Positions 1 through 7,590 of a stretch of DNA of 20,040 bases are shown here, piece after piece. The notes beneath the pieces are model-generated. The model saw nothing but the letters and a program-made list of their open reading frames with translations. It did not search any database and was not told where the DNA came from. Position 1 is the stretch's first letter; each line of letters opens with the position of its first letter. A program made the translations under genes and the position numbers. This stretch comes from SMTZ1-83 sp048884925 (lineage in GTDB: Archaea; Asgardarchaeota; Thorarchaeia; Thorarchaeales; Thorarchaeaceae), in NCBI GenBank assembly GCA_048884925.1, contig JBHLQK010000028.1, forward strand, positions 1-20,040, given 5' to 3'.

Positions 1-96
1 TTTATGTTGGGGATTCATGAAGTAGTATGTTTTCCCTTTGTAAATTGACTTGATATGGGGTTTTCCCATCATTCCGCAAACTGGACATCTAGCCAT
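1..96 (-). CDS. YHS-domain protein, 5' part only (runs off the left edge)
   Basis: Only the first 32 codons are inside the window. They read from the ATG at 96-94 and begin MARCPVCGMMGKPH, followed by IYKGKTYYFMNPQHK. The CPVCGM motif (Cys4, Cys7, Met9), the small spacer, and then KGKTYYF are the hallmark of YHS/TRASH-type metal-binding domains, which bind transition metals and occur alone or attached to transport or hydroxylase proteins. A GGTGG sits 5 bases before the ATG and supports the start. The rest of the gene lies beyond base 1, so it is unknown whether this is a stand-alone YHS protein or the N-terminus of a larger one. The family call is fairly safe; the role is not. Confidence 0.7.
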   Translation of the reverse strand, partial: MARCPVCGMMGKPHIKSIYKGKTYYFMNPQHK

Positions 97-428
97 TTTA
101 TCCACCAAGAATCCCGTTTATTGTTCCACACAGATGACACAGGCGAGATTTTTGAGCAGGGAAATGGCCATAATGGAGTTGAATCCCTGTCAACATCCCG
201 CCGGATATGTTATATCCATATGGATATATCGGGACTGTATTACTTACATAGCCGTCCCTTATATATCTATCTATCACGATATATCTCGATTGGAATATGT
301 CATTTCTGAGGCTGGTGGCCGTCCATGAATTTTCCAAAGGGCGTCTTCTAATTAGCAGAATGTTTATTGATTTATCTCAAATTGATGAGATTAGATGGCT
401 TTCCTGCCATAGTTGGCTATTGCATTTA
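97..428. other. Intergenic region with AT-rich dyads upstream of the YHS gene
   Basis: This 332-base stretch separates the YHS gene start from the stop of the first GTPase gene, both on the minus strand. I see no convincing gene in it. The middle (about 200-300) is strikingly rich in ATAT elements and contains an 18-bp perfect palindrome (listed separately). Next to it is an imperfect inverted repeat, GGGAC (231-235) to GTCCC (254-258). It probably holds the YHS promoter and control sites. Confidence 0.5.
211..228. promoter_or_regulatory. Perfect 18-bp palindrome, possible operator
   Basis: TATATCCATATGGATATA reads the same on both strands. It lies about 115 bases upstream of the YHS-domain gene start. 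Further ATAT-rich segments follow (about 259-288, including cacGATATATCtcg). A dimeric regulator site or a promoter element is possible, but AT-rich palindromes also arise by chance, and no second copy was seen in the window. Confidence 0.35.
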
Positions 429-1016
429 TCAGCCTACGAATTTGTCGGCCTCTTTTCCTTCATCAGCCTCTGCCATCATCCGAAGTAGTTCCTCAAAAGT
501 ATCTAAGATGTTTTCGCCAGTCTTAGCACTGGTTTCTCTGAAGATTGCCGGAACACCTAGCTTCTCAATAAAATAGTCCATGAACTTTTCGCCTTCGTCT
601 CTTGTCACAATCTTCTCCCTTTGTTGCAGCGGGCGAAGGTCAATCTTATTTGCGACAATTACGGTTGGAGGCAGCGGCCCCATGTTCTTATACGCCTCAA
701 CCAGCCATTTCGAAGCATTATCGAAAGAATCACGATCAACCACTGAATAGACAAGTACGATTCCATTGCAGCCATGATAGTAATGGCCTCGCACTTTCTC
801 GAAAGTTGGCTGGCCGGCTAAATCCCATATAATGAATTTGACAACAGTTTCACCAAAAACTACCTTCTTGGTTGCGAGGTCAACACCTATTGTTGCGAGA
901 TGACCCTCTATGAAGTCCTCTCCTAGATAATTGCGACGAATCGAGGTCTTTCCAACGGCACCGTCGCCGATTAAAACTGCTTTGTAGATTAGGCTTCCAT
1001 CATCCTGGTCTCGCAA
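429..1016 (-). CDS. Rab-like small GTPase (paralog 1)
   Basis: A 195-residue Ras-superfamily GTP-binding switch protein of the Rab-like type common in Asgard archaea. All five G boxes are visible: P-loop GDGAVGKT (17-24), switch I Thr42 in TIGVD, switch II WDLAGQ (64-69) with the catalytic Gln69 kept, NKID (123-126) and ETSAK (161-165). Switch II reads DLAGQP instead of the eukaryotic DTAGQE. There is no C-terminal cysteine, so no prenylation site, and no membrane segment. The start is TTG at 1016: a TAA stop lies directly before it in frame, GGAG/GTGGT lies just upstream, and the N-terminal length matches the paralog at 1176-1784. The partner and process are unknown; membrane traffic or cytoskeletal control is only inferred from the family. 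Confidence 0.93.
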   Translation of the reverse strand: MRDQDDGSLIYKAVLIGDGAVGKTSIRRNYLGEDFIEGHLATIGVDLATKKVVFGETVVKFIIWDLAGQPTFEKVRGHYYHGCNGIVLVYSVVDRDSFDNASKWLVEAYKNMGPLPPTVIVANKIDLRPLQQREKIVTRDEGEKFMDYFIEKLGVPAIFRETSAKTGENILDTFEELLRMMAEADEGKEADKFVG

Positions 1017-1076
1017 TTACCACATCTCCATGTTTGTCAATGGTTTTTGCCCTATCTGTGCTTTCTTCAGCGCTCC

Positions 1077-1100
1077 CTAGGATTTGCTAAAAAATCCTAG
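1077..1100 (-). terminator. 9-bp stem hairpin between the two GTPase genes
   Basis: CTAGGATTT (1077-1085) and AAATCCTAG (1092-1100) form a perfect 9-bp stem with a 6-base loop. It lies in the 159-base gap after the stop of GTPase paralog 2 and before the start of paralog 1 (both minus strand). It could end transcription of paralog 2 or be a regulator site for paralog 1. No strong T-run follows in the minus direction, so the terminator reading is uncertain. Confidence 0.4.
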
Positions 1101-1175
1101 TTACAGCACACAAGATAAGGTTACTGTTATCATGAAATATTAGCATAGGTTTGCAGGCCATCTTCAATATGAAGC

Positions 1176-1784
1176 TTAGGTTCTGCTTTCTGTCCCTCTC
1201 ACCTCTGCCTGTTCGGGGATATTTACCTCTCCGGTTTCACTCATCAAGCTGATGAGCTCACTGAAGGCGTCTTGGACGCCCTCACCAGTCAGGGCCGATG
1301 TTTCTCTAAATGCAGTCGGGACTTCCATTCGCTCCCTATAGAAGTTCGCAAACCGAATGCCTTCTTCCGTAGAAACTATTCTTGCATCATGTTCTGTAGG
1401 ACGGAGATCTATCTTATTTGCAATTACTAGAGTAGGTGGCAAGTTGCCCATGTACTTGAAAGCCTCAACGAGCCATTTGGTTGCATTGTCGAAAGATTGC
1501 CTGTCTGTCACCGAGTAGACAAGGAATATGCCGTTGGATCCTTGATAGTAGTGTCTCCGCACCCTCTCGAAGGTTGGTTGACCGGCGAGATCCCAGATTA
1601 TAAACTTCACAGTGCCAGTTTCATACTCAATACTCTTTTGAGCAAAGTCAACTCCGATGGTAGGAAGATGACCTTCCATGAAGTCATCACCTAGGTAGTT
1701 GCGTTTGAGGGCAGTCTTTCCGACGGCACCATCTCCAATCAAGACAGCCTTATACCATCGGGTCCACCGGGATCCACCAACCAT
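1176..1784 (-). CDS. Rab-like small GTPase (paralog 2)
   Basis: A 202-residue Rab-like GTPase that aligns with the neighbour at 429-1016 without gaps through the G domain. P-loop GDGAVGKT is at 17-24, TIGVD at 42-46, WDLAGQ at 64-69 (Gln69 present) and NKID at 123-126. The G5 box is ETSAL (161-165), so the usual Lys of SAK is Leu. The C-terminal tail (about 185-202) is acidic then Arg/Ser/Thr-rich, with no cysteine. The ATG start at 1784 is preceded by GGAG 11 bases upstream. The two genes are tandem on one strand, 159 bases apart, which points to duplication followed by divergence in the tails and the inter-box loops. Intrinsic GTP binding and hydrolysis are expected from the motifs; the cellular role is not known. 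Confidence 0.93.
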   Translation of the reverse strand: MVGGSRWTRWYKAVLIGDGAVGKTALKRNYLGDDFMEGHLPTIGVDFAQKSIEYETGTVKFIIWDLAGQPTFERVRRHYYQGSNGIFLVYSVTDRQSFDNATKWLVEAFKYMGNLPPTLVIANKIDLRPTEHDARIVSTEEGIRFANFYRERMEVPTAFRETSALTGEGVQDAFSELISLMSETGEVNIPEQAEVRGTESRT

Positions 1785-1980
1785 GGCTAATTTGCTCCTC
1801 AGAGAATACTCCTGTATCTAGTATCCATTACATGTTACATTAGTGTACATAAGGGTAATGCTCGGTAGCTTCAGTGAATTATACAAGATGAACCCTTTTT
1901 CCCAAGACCGGATTATTTTCCGCTTCTTTCGTCTATTTCTGAGGAATTTTGTCTGAAAAATTGTAATTCCTTTAGCAAAT

Positions 1981-3207
1981 TCACATCTTTTCTATCAAAA
2001 GTGCTTTTGTTCTCTGAGGTATCACATTGCCTACCTTAGTTCTATCAGCTTGGTGAAATTGAGCAAAATCATTAATTCCAGCTACCAATCTTTCCAGTCC
2101 GCTATCACTCTTCCAAAAGTCATCTTCAAGGTGGAGGGACTTCAAATCTAGAATCCTATTCTTTCTATGGAGTTTCGCATCCACTCGACCAACCAGACGA
2201 ATTCCATCAAGAAGGGGAAGAGTGAAGTAACCATATCTTCGTTTTTCTATTGGAGTGTAGCATTCGATAGTGTACTCGAAGTTCCATAATTTCTGGGGCA
2301 AGTGGCGTTCTCTAATCAAATTGTCAAATGGGCTGAGGAATCTTATAGGCAGATCTTCTGAGTCTTCTGTTGTAGCTTTCTTGAGCCTTCGGATATTCCT
2401 TCCAAGAATGAAGTAACGGTCCTTTTGACCGATAATAGAAACCTCTTCGAGTAATCCAGTCCGTACCGACTCTTCGAGATAGCCCTCAACCAATGATGCT
2501 TTATTGTTCCACAGTACCCGGGAAGGCATCCGCCCCAAGTAAGTTCTCATATCCATTTGACTTCCTAAACCCAGGGAGCCTAATGTCGTCTTAATGACAA
2601 ATTCTGCAGCCTCATCATCTGATAGCGGCTCAGAGTCGACTCTAGGAGGAAGGACCCTCTCAGTGAGGTCGTAGTGCTTTTGGAATCCCTTTCGATAGGG
2701 CACCATTAGACGACCTGTATAGAACAGGTACTCAAGAGCACGCTTCTCGACCTTCCAGTCCCACCAGCCACCAGATTTGGTTTTCCGCTCACCGATGGAT
2801 GCGCTATTCAACACTCCATCCTTCTTGACTTTTTGATACACCTGTTCGATGAGCTCTTTGTTCTCAATCCCCCATTTCTTGAACGAGTTCCAGAGATCTT
2901 CTGGATAGAACTGCTTTCGCCACGCTGTGAAGGGATAGGTCTCCATTGGCATGAGGCACATCCCATGAGACCACCACTCGAACAACTTTCCCTCCATCTC
3001 TGCTTTCCATACATCGCCCTCTTTGTATCTTGGGAATCTATTCCAAGCGATGAGGTTATGACTCCGAGTGACCACTGATATCGTGTCGATTTGGATTGAG
3101 TGAATCCTTCTTGCAACATCCAAGACTGAACGGCTCTGGCGGCTGGTACGGAGGCCCTGAATGTCGAGGATGAATCTCTTAGCCTGATCAACAGTGACCT
3201 CAAGCAT
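1981..3207 (-). CDS. YcaQ/AlkX-like winged-helix DNA glycosylase (HTH_42 family)
   Basis: A 408-residue protein of the YcaQ/AlkZ (DUF1006, HTH_42) family. Bacterial members are DNA glycosylases that unhook interstrand crosslinks or remove bulky alkylated bases. The diagnostic segment IHSIQIDTISVVTRSHN (35-51) contains Q39-x-D41, the QxD active-site motif of the YcaQ/AlkX branch rather than the QxQ of AlkZ. It is followed by LFEWWSHGMCLMPMETYP, another family signature. The C-terminal half holds the expected winged-helix pieces and a FLSPFDNLIRERH segment typical of the family, and the length is normal. The ATG start at 3207 has no clear Shine-Dalgarno. It stands alone between the GTPases (196-base gap) and the large surface protein (122-base gap). 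Glycosylase activity is inferred from the family. Confidence 0.87.
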   Translation of the reverse strand: MLEVTVDQAKRFILDIQGLRTSRQSRSVLDVARRIHSIQIDTISVVTRSHNLIAWNRFPRYKEGDVWKAEMEGKLFEWWSHGMCLMPMETYPFTAWRKQFYPEDLWNSFKKWGIENKELIEQVYQKVKKDGVLNSASIGERKTKSGGWWDWKVEKRALEYLFYTGRLMVPYRKGFQKHYDLTERVLPPRVDSEPLSDDEAAEFVIKTTLGSLGLGSQMDMRTYLGRMPSRVLWNNKASLVEGYLEESVRTGLLEEVSIIGQKDRYFILGRNIRRLKKATTEDSEDLPIRFLSPFDNLIRERHLPQKLWNFEYTIECYTPIEKRRYGYFTLPLLDGIRLVGRVDAKLHRKNRILDLKSLHLEDDFWKSDSGLERLVAGINDFAQFHQADRTKVGNVIPQRTKALLIEKM

Positions 3208-3329
3208 AGCGCAAGTTCAAAGGACCCGTCTTAAGGGCATTTCTCTCAGTGCCAACGAGTTGACTAATGGACGGCGACTCAGCCTACCTTGAAGGACATC
3301 CTTCTTTGAATTCACTTTTCATCCGCAAC

Positions 3330-6056
3330 CTAGGACTTTCGATTCTGCACAATAATGATGATCACGAGAACAACAATAACTCCAGCAAGAGCTGCGATTA
3401 TTCCAATCGAAGCATCGAAGGGGATTGGTTGAGTCGGTGTTGTGGTTGTAGACTCAAGAACAGCAACTATGAATGTTGATGAAGCAGTGTTTCCTTCGTT
3501 GTCGGTAACTGTGACATTCAGGTGGTAGCCTCTTGGAGCTAGTACTATTTTGTTTGTCACTAGTCCATCATTGATTTCAAAATTGGTCGTATCATCGATT
3601 GTCCAAGTAGCGATACCAGACAAATCTGTAGCCATCAGTTGATAACTCAACGGTTCTCCGAACATCAGTACTTTGTCTGCTGGAGATTGAACCCAAGTGG
3701 GTGCTGTAGTATCCACAACACCAACGCTATCAGAAACAGAAGTCCATGACCCTGAGTAGGGTTCCATATACACGGTATAGGCAATAGTTCCAACTGAATC
3801 AGGAATCCACGAATACGAGAACGAATCACCTGATTTTGACATTGTGTGATTCATTCCATTGAATTCCAATAGAACCTGATTGATTCCAGTGGTGTGCGTA
3901 ACATCGATCGAGACAGTCATTGATTCTCCCAGCTCAATCGGACTCGTAGTTTCAGCAAGATTGGACCAAACTGGTGCACTCTCCAGAATTTCGTATCTGA
4001 AAATGCCGGTTGCCCATGGACTCCAAATCCCCATACTATCGTAAGTTCTGACACGCCAGTAGTATGTCGTTGCATTGACCAATGGTGAGCCGTTGTACTC
4101 TACTGAATCTGATTCGTAAATAAACTCTAAAATCATGTTGTAAGTTGCAGTATCATTTCCTTTGAATGCTTTAGAATCAAACGCACGATATCCACCTTGC
4201 CCGTTTTGAAATATCGCTCGTTGATCTCCACTGACAAAGCTGTCGAATCTCAACTCTACCATGAGATTGTGTGTATTTGAGTAAAAGAATAGGTCATCCA
4301 CATCAATGACTAATACTCCTCCTAAATCACGCACAATATACTCATCAGCAGATAGTACTAGCGTTGGAGTCATCCCTGCGTAATTGCTATCCATATCTGT
4401 GTGACTAAGTTCTCCCTCGAGTGGAGTTTCGATAAGATAAACTGAGAAATTCTCGTAAATGACATCACCAGTCTTACCTGCAGGAAAGAGAATCTTGTCA
4501 ATGATGCCTTCATCGTTAATCATACTTCGATTGTATTTGAATTGAAATCTTCCTAAATCACCCAAACTTAGCCCAAATGGAATACTGTTTGTTATAGCAC
4601 CCTCTGAAAACACATCATAGCTTACAAGTTCCAGTTTAAGACCGTGAGTTCGGGCACTAACAGCATCTGCAGTTGAACCGTAATATGCACCACCATCCGG
4701 CACAGGATCTGCGCTACCTGCAATTGAGCCACCACTAACTGTGTAGTTGCAATTTACTATTGTGCCCCCTGCACCAGTATGACGGATCTCTATAATCAGG
4801 TTTCGGCTAGATGATACAACAAATGTGTTTTCTATATCTATAGTCATGAATCCATCTTTTGTAACTCCAGTAAATTCGGTTCGATTTAACACTTGGATTG
4901 GTGTCCCCCCATCGTAATTTGCCTCGAAATCAGTCGTTAAGTCACTTGAATCGTCTACACTGATCATATAGATTGCCAAATCACTGTATGTTGTTGTCCC
5001 AGACAATTTGTCCATTTCAAATAATAGCTTGTCAACAACGCCAGATTTGGGAATCATTGATGAAGGCCATTTATATTGAAAACGCAATTCATAGGGGGCG
5101 TTGAAAGCATCACCTGGAGGTATTATTCCCGCTCCTCCGGTGTCGTGTATAACTGAAATCTCACTGTTATTTTTCCGCATCAAGAGTGTATCATCAAAGG
5201 CAGAGTTGTTCCATACTTCAAGTTCGAAATTCTTTTGAATATCATCTTGGTCTCCATCATTAAATGTCCAACTGAACTCAGGATTTGCACTATTGATGTA
5301 GTCAATCTGAGGTGATTCTGAGAAACCATCGACTAACAGATCTGAAGTGGTAGGAACTGCATATTCAATTGATATATGAGGCATAACATGATACCCTGAA
5401 TCACCGAGAGTGATTGCATATTCTCTGGATGAAAACGCAAGATTCGAAGTATCGGTTATACTCTCATCTTCAAATGCTAGAACTAATGTAAGGATTCCAT
5501 CTTGTCTAACGGTTTGAATAACCTCTTCAGTTATCTCCCATTCATACCAAAAGCCAACATCAAACATATCTGGACTCGCTGGTGAATCAATAACATCTGC
5601 AGGAATGAGGCTGTACTCAGGTTGATTATTCCAGGTGATGATTCTCTCTGTCCATGAGTCATTTTCAGACATGAAAATCCCTCTGGGATAATCTGCAGAA
5701 CCAACACTCGAAACAGTAAACAGATTCACTGTTGCTTTTGCAAATTGAAGATTGTTCGGTAAATGAGTGAGGTTGAATTTCAACCATGATCGAGTAATAT
5801 CTCCACTCGCGTTACTGCAATCAAGCAGATTCGATAATTCGTAGTTAGTGTCTGGAGCACTCTCTGAAACTGGTGCATCATCACTTACCCGTATAACCGT
5901 AGCTTCAAAACCAGGTGTTGCGGCAAAAGTTTGTGTTCCTTCAACATTCTCAATTGTTATCGAGTCTGATTTCATTAAACCTGGCATTGTCTGTAGAACT
6001 GGTATGACCATACTGATTGTCAGTATGAGAACAAGTAGTGTAGTGGTCTTTCTCAT
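3330..6056 (-). CDS. Large secreted, C-terminally anchored multidomain surface protein (DNRLRE and Ig/FN3-like)
   Basis: A 908-residue extracellular protein. Residues 1-24 form a signal peptide (basic MRK, then a hydrophobic core). Residues about 50-232 look like a DNRLRE/CBM96-type beta domain, with SWLKFNLTHLP and the W-TERIITWNNQP signature near 135-147. Residues 238-308 resemble the first half of a fibronectin-III-like module (PEFSWTFNDGDQDD), and 648-690 its second half (TYYWRVRTYDSMGIWSPWA). Between them lie two related modules of about 165 residues (311-480 and 490-648). Two Ig-like segments follow (694-780 and 784-866), then a Thr-rich linker, a membrane helix (883-903) and a short NRKS tail. 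Predicted topology: exposed at the cell surface, anchored by the C-terminus. Ligand unknown. The gene has its own 5' region and no operon partner. Confidence 0.85.
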   Translation of the reverse strand: MRKTTTLLVLILTISMVIPVLQTMPGLMKSDSITIENVEGTQTFAATPGFEATVIRVSDDAPVSESAPDTNYELSNLLDCSNASGDITRSWLKFNLTHLPNNLQFAKATVNLFTVSSVGSADYPRGIFMSENDSWTERIITWNNQPEYSLIPADVIDSPASPDMFDVGFWYEWEITEEVIQTVRQDGILTLVLAFEDESITDTSNLAFSSREYAITLGDSGYHVMPHISIEYAVPTTSDLLVDGFSESPQIDYINSANPEFSWTFNDGDQDDIQKNFELEVWNNSAFDDTLLMRKNNSEISVIHDTGGAGIIPPGDAFNAPYELRFQYKWPSSMIPKSGVVDKLLFEMDKLSGTTTYSDLAIYMISVDDSSDLTTDFEANYDGGTPIQVLNRTEFTGVTKDGFMTIDIENTFVVSSSRNLIIEIRHTGAGGTIVNCNYTVSGGSIAGSADPVPDGGAYYGSTADAVSARTHGLKLELVSYDVFSEGAITNSIPFGLSLGDLGRFQFKYNRSMINDEGIIDKILFPAGKTGDVIYENFSVYLIETPLEGELSHTDMDSNYAGMTPTLVLSADEYIVRDLGGVLVIDVDDLFFYSNTHNLMVELRFDSFVSGDQRAIFQNGQGGYRAFDSKAFKGNDTATYNMILEFIYESDSVEYNGSPLVNATTYYWRVRTYDSMGIWSPWATGIFRYEILESAPVWSNLAETTSPIELGESMTVSIDVTHTTGINQVLLEFNGMNHTMSKSGDSFSYSWIPDSVGTIAYTVYMEPYSGSWTSVSDSVGVVDTTAPTWVQSPADKVLMFGEPLSYQLMATDLSGIATWTIDDTTNFEINDGLVTNKIVLAPRGYHLNVTVTDNEGNTASSTFIVAVLESTTTTPTQPIPFDASIGIIAALAGVIVVLVIIIIVQNRKS

Positions 6057-6208
6057 ATACGATTCACTCTAATGGGTTTCACAAAAGAACATGCCAGAAC
6101 CAAGCGTGCTTATGTGATTCCCTTTGATTCCATCTTAAAGTAGCTCAAACACCAATGAGTATTTCATTGTTGTTGGTTCTAAGTTGATTAGAAGGATATT
6201 TTCAAGAA
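6057..6208. other. Short intergenic region upstream of the surface-protein gene
   Basis: These 152 bases lie before the start of the 908-residue protein on the minus strand and after the stop of the small ORF at 6209-6508. On the minus strand a CTTTAAG element near 6131-6140 is a possible TATA box, but its spacing to the start is long (about 75 bases). Nothing else recognisable. Confidence 0.3.
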
Positions 6209-6508
6209 TCAGATGAAGGCAAAATCTCGGTCATTCTCCTCCTTCATCCGTATCACCATCCTCACTTTCATGTCATGAGAAAGTACGAGTGAGAATGAAT
6301 AGGCTCTCTCAAGACTCTTGAGGAATTCAAGGAGTTTTTTGGACATCTTGGAGGAACCAACCTTACTTGTCTTCATGGCAAATTCAGAGATTCGTCTCCT
6401 CGTCATGTCAATATAATTGGCTACTCGGTCAGCACGAGAGGCATCCCCTCCCTCCCCAGCTGGTGGGAGTGTAGATATTATAAACAAGCTATCAAATTGG
6501 AATATCAA
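6209..6508 (-). CDS. Short unrecognised protein, possibly a 5'-truncated remnant
   Basis: A reading frame of at most 99 codons starting at TTG 6508; the only ATG giving a reasonable start is at 6406 (about 65 residues). It is hydrophilic and helix-prone, with a basic region (MTRRRISEFAMKTSK, then SKKLLEFLKSLERAYSF) and no signal peptide or membrane segment. I recognise no family. Its third-codon-position usage resembles the surrounding genes rather than the GC-rich block on its right. No Shine-Dalgarno precedes either start, and a TAA is directly upstream of the TTG. It may be a real small gene, or the C-terminal remnant of a longer gene whose 5' end was lost where the amidohydrolase block begins. 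Confidence 0.4.
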   Translation of the reverse strand: MIFQFDSLFIISTLPPAGEGGDASRADRVANYIDMTRRRISEFAMKTSKVGSSKMSKKLLEFLKSLERAYSFSLVLSHDMKVRMVIRMKEENDRDFAFI

Positions 6509-6556
6509 TTACATTTTAAATCGATTAAGATTAAGTCAATATGTGGGGAAATGATA

Positions 6557-7459
6557 ATGGTGATTATTGACGCTCATTGCCATATATGGGAAAAGAAACA
6601 CCTAGGGTCAGTGTTAATCAAAGACTTTCAAGGACTCGCTAAAATGCGGGGCTGGGATCTAAAACTGATGATGGATGGGACGGCGGACCGCTTAATTCGC
6701 GAGATGGATGAGGCCGGAATCGATCAAGCGGTAGTCTTGGCGTTAGATGCTGAATTTATGACTACGGACGGGGCGACAGCGAAGGAGTACAACGATTACG
6801 TCGCCCAACAGCTCCGAGCGTATCCCGATCGGTTGATTGGGCTCTGTGGGATCGATCCGCGGAGAGGAAAGGGAGCCATCCGCGAGTTGGAGCGCTGTGT
6901 TGGGGATCACGGGTTCCGCGGAGTAAAACTGTGGCCTCTCACCGGGTTCTATCCCGACGATCCTGCATTTTATTCATTTTATGAACGGGTGGAGGAAATG
7001 GGCGTCCCGATCCTGTGCCATACGGGCCGGGGCCCGTCTTCCACGTACTTGAAGTATAATCGCCCGGCGTATGTCGACACCATCGCAGTGGATTTTCCCC
7101 ACATTCCCATCATCATGGCGCACATTGGGATCCCGTGGACGCAGGAAGCCTTCACCGTGGCCGGGAAAAATCCCAAGGTCTATGTCGATCTTTCTTCGGT
7201 TCAACCTCTGTTCAAACAAGCTCCCGTGGTGTTTTTCCAAACCCTTAGCGAGGCGAAAATGACGTGCGGGGTGGAAAAGATTCTGTTTGGGAGCGACTGG
7301 CCGCTCTTTACGCCAGTCTGTCCCCAACCCGAGTGGGTAGACACTATCCAAACCATGGCCCTCCCACCGCCCCTTCAAGCAATGGGGGTTCCGGAGTTTA
7401 CGGAGGCCGAGAAACGTCTGATTCTCGGAGGCAACGCCAAAAAAGCCTTGGGGATATAG
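6557..7459 (+). CDS. Amidohydrolase-family metal-dependent hydrolase (Amidohydro_2, TIM barrel)
   Basis: A 300-residue intact protein of the amidohydrolase-related family (PF04909 type), which contains metal-dependent hydrolases and decarboxylases. Visible metal/active-site motifs: DAHCHIW with His7 and His9, His155 in LCHTGRG, His189 in AHIG, and Asp247 in GSDWP. The start is ATG 6557, 8 bases after GGGG; ATG 6551 (two codons earlier, GGGGAA directly upstream) is also possible. The substrate cannot be told from the sequence. The GC content is clearly higher than in the neighbours (two 60-base samples gave 33 and 36 G+C), with many CCC, CGG and GGG codons, and the GC-rich character continues past the stop to about 7590. 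This suggests foreign origin or a contig join. Confidence 0.85.
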   Translation: MVIIDAHCHIWEKKHLGSVLIKDFQGLAKMRGWDLKLMMDGTADRLIREMDEAGIDQAVVLALDAEFMTTDGATAKEYNDYVAQQLRAYPDRLIGLCGIDPRRGKGAIRELERCVGDHGFRGVKLWPLTGFYPDDPAFYSFYERVEEMGVPILCHTGRGPSSTYLKYNRPAYVDTIAVDFPHIPIIMAHIGIPWTQEAFTVAGKNPKVYVDLSSVQPLFKQAPVVFFQTLSEAKMTCGVEKILFGSDWPLFTPVCPQPEWVDTIQTMALPPPLQAMGVPEFTEAEKRLILGGNAKKALGI

Positions 7460-7477
7460 AGCGGGGCACCGATCCCC
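7450..7477 (+). terminator. Possible hairpin after the amidohydrolase gene
   Basis: GGGGAT (7450-7455, overlapping the stop) can pair with ATCCCC (7472-7477), or GGGG 7463-7466 with CCCC 7474-7477. A short T-run (gtttttctccc) occurs only about 50 bases later. Weak candidate for a bacterial-type terminator. Confidence 0.25.
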
Positions 7478-7590
7478 TACGGTTTATAGCCGTTTTCGCA
7501 TCGTTTCCGTTCCTCGAGCACGCAGGTTTTTCTCCCACCGTTCCGCACCTCGGACCCTCATCACCAGAATTTCGCCCCGTAGCATGGTGA

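Noticed and set aside
50..337. Overlapping short open frames on both strands in the first intergenic region
   Set aside because: Low-complexity ATAT-derived translations (Tyr/Ile/Ser rich), no ribosome-binding site, and partial overlap with the YHS gene start; no sign of coding.
429..1784. Prenylation signal on the GTPases
   Set aside because: The proteins end in DKFVG and GTESRT; there is no cysteine near either C-terminus.
6497..6556. TTG 6497 as start of the amidohydrolase
   Set aside because: It would add 20 residues unlike the family N-terminus; ATG 6551/6557 directly before VIIDAHCH has GGGG upstream.
7264..7590. Plus-strand open frame of 108 codons overlapping the amidohydrolase end
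   Set aside because: An out-of-frame shadow in GC-rich sequence; the overlapping amidohydrolase frame has all catalytic motifs.
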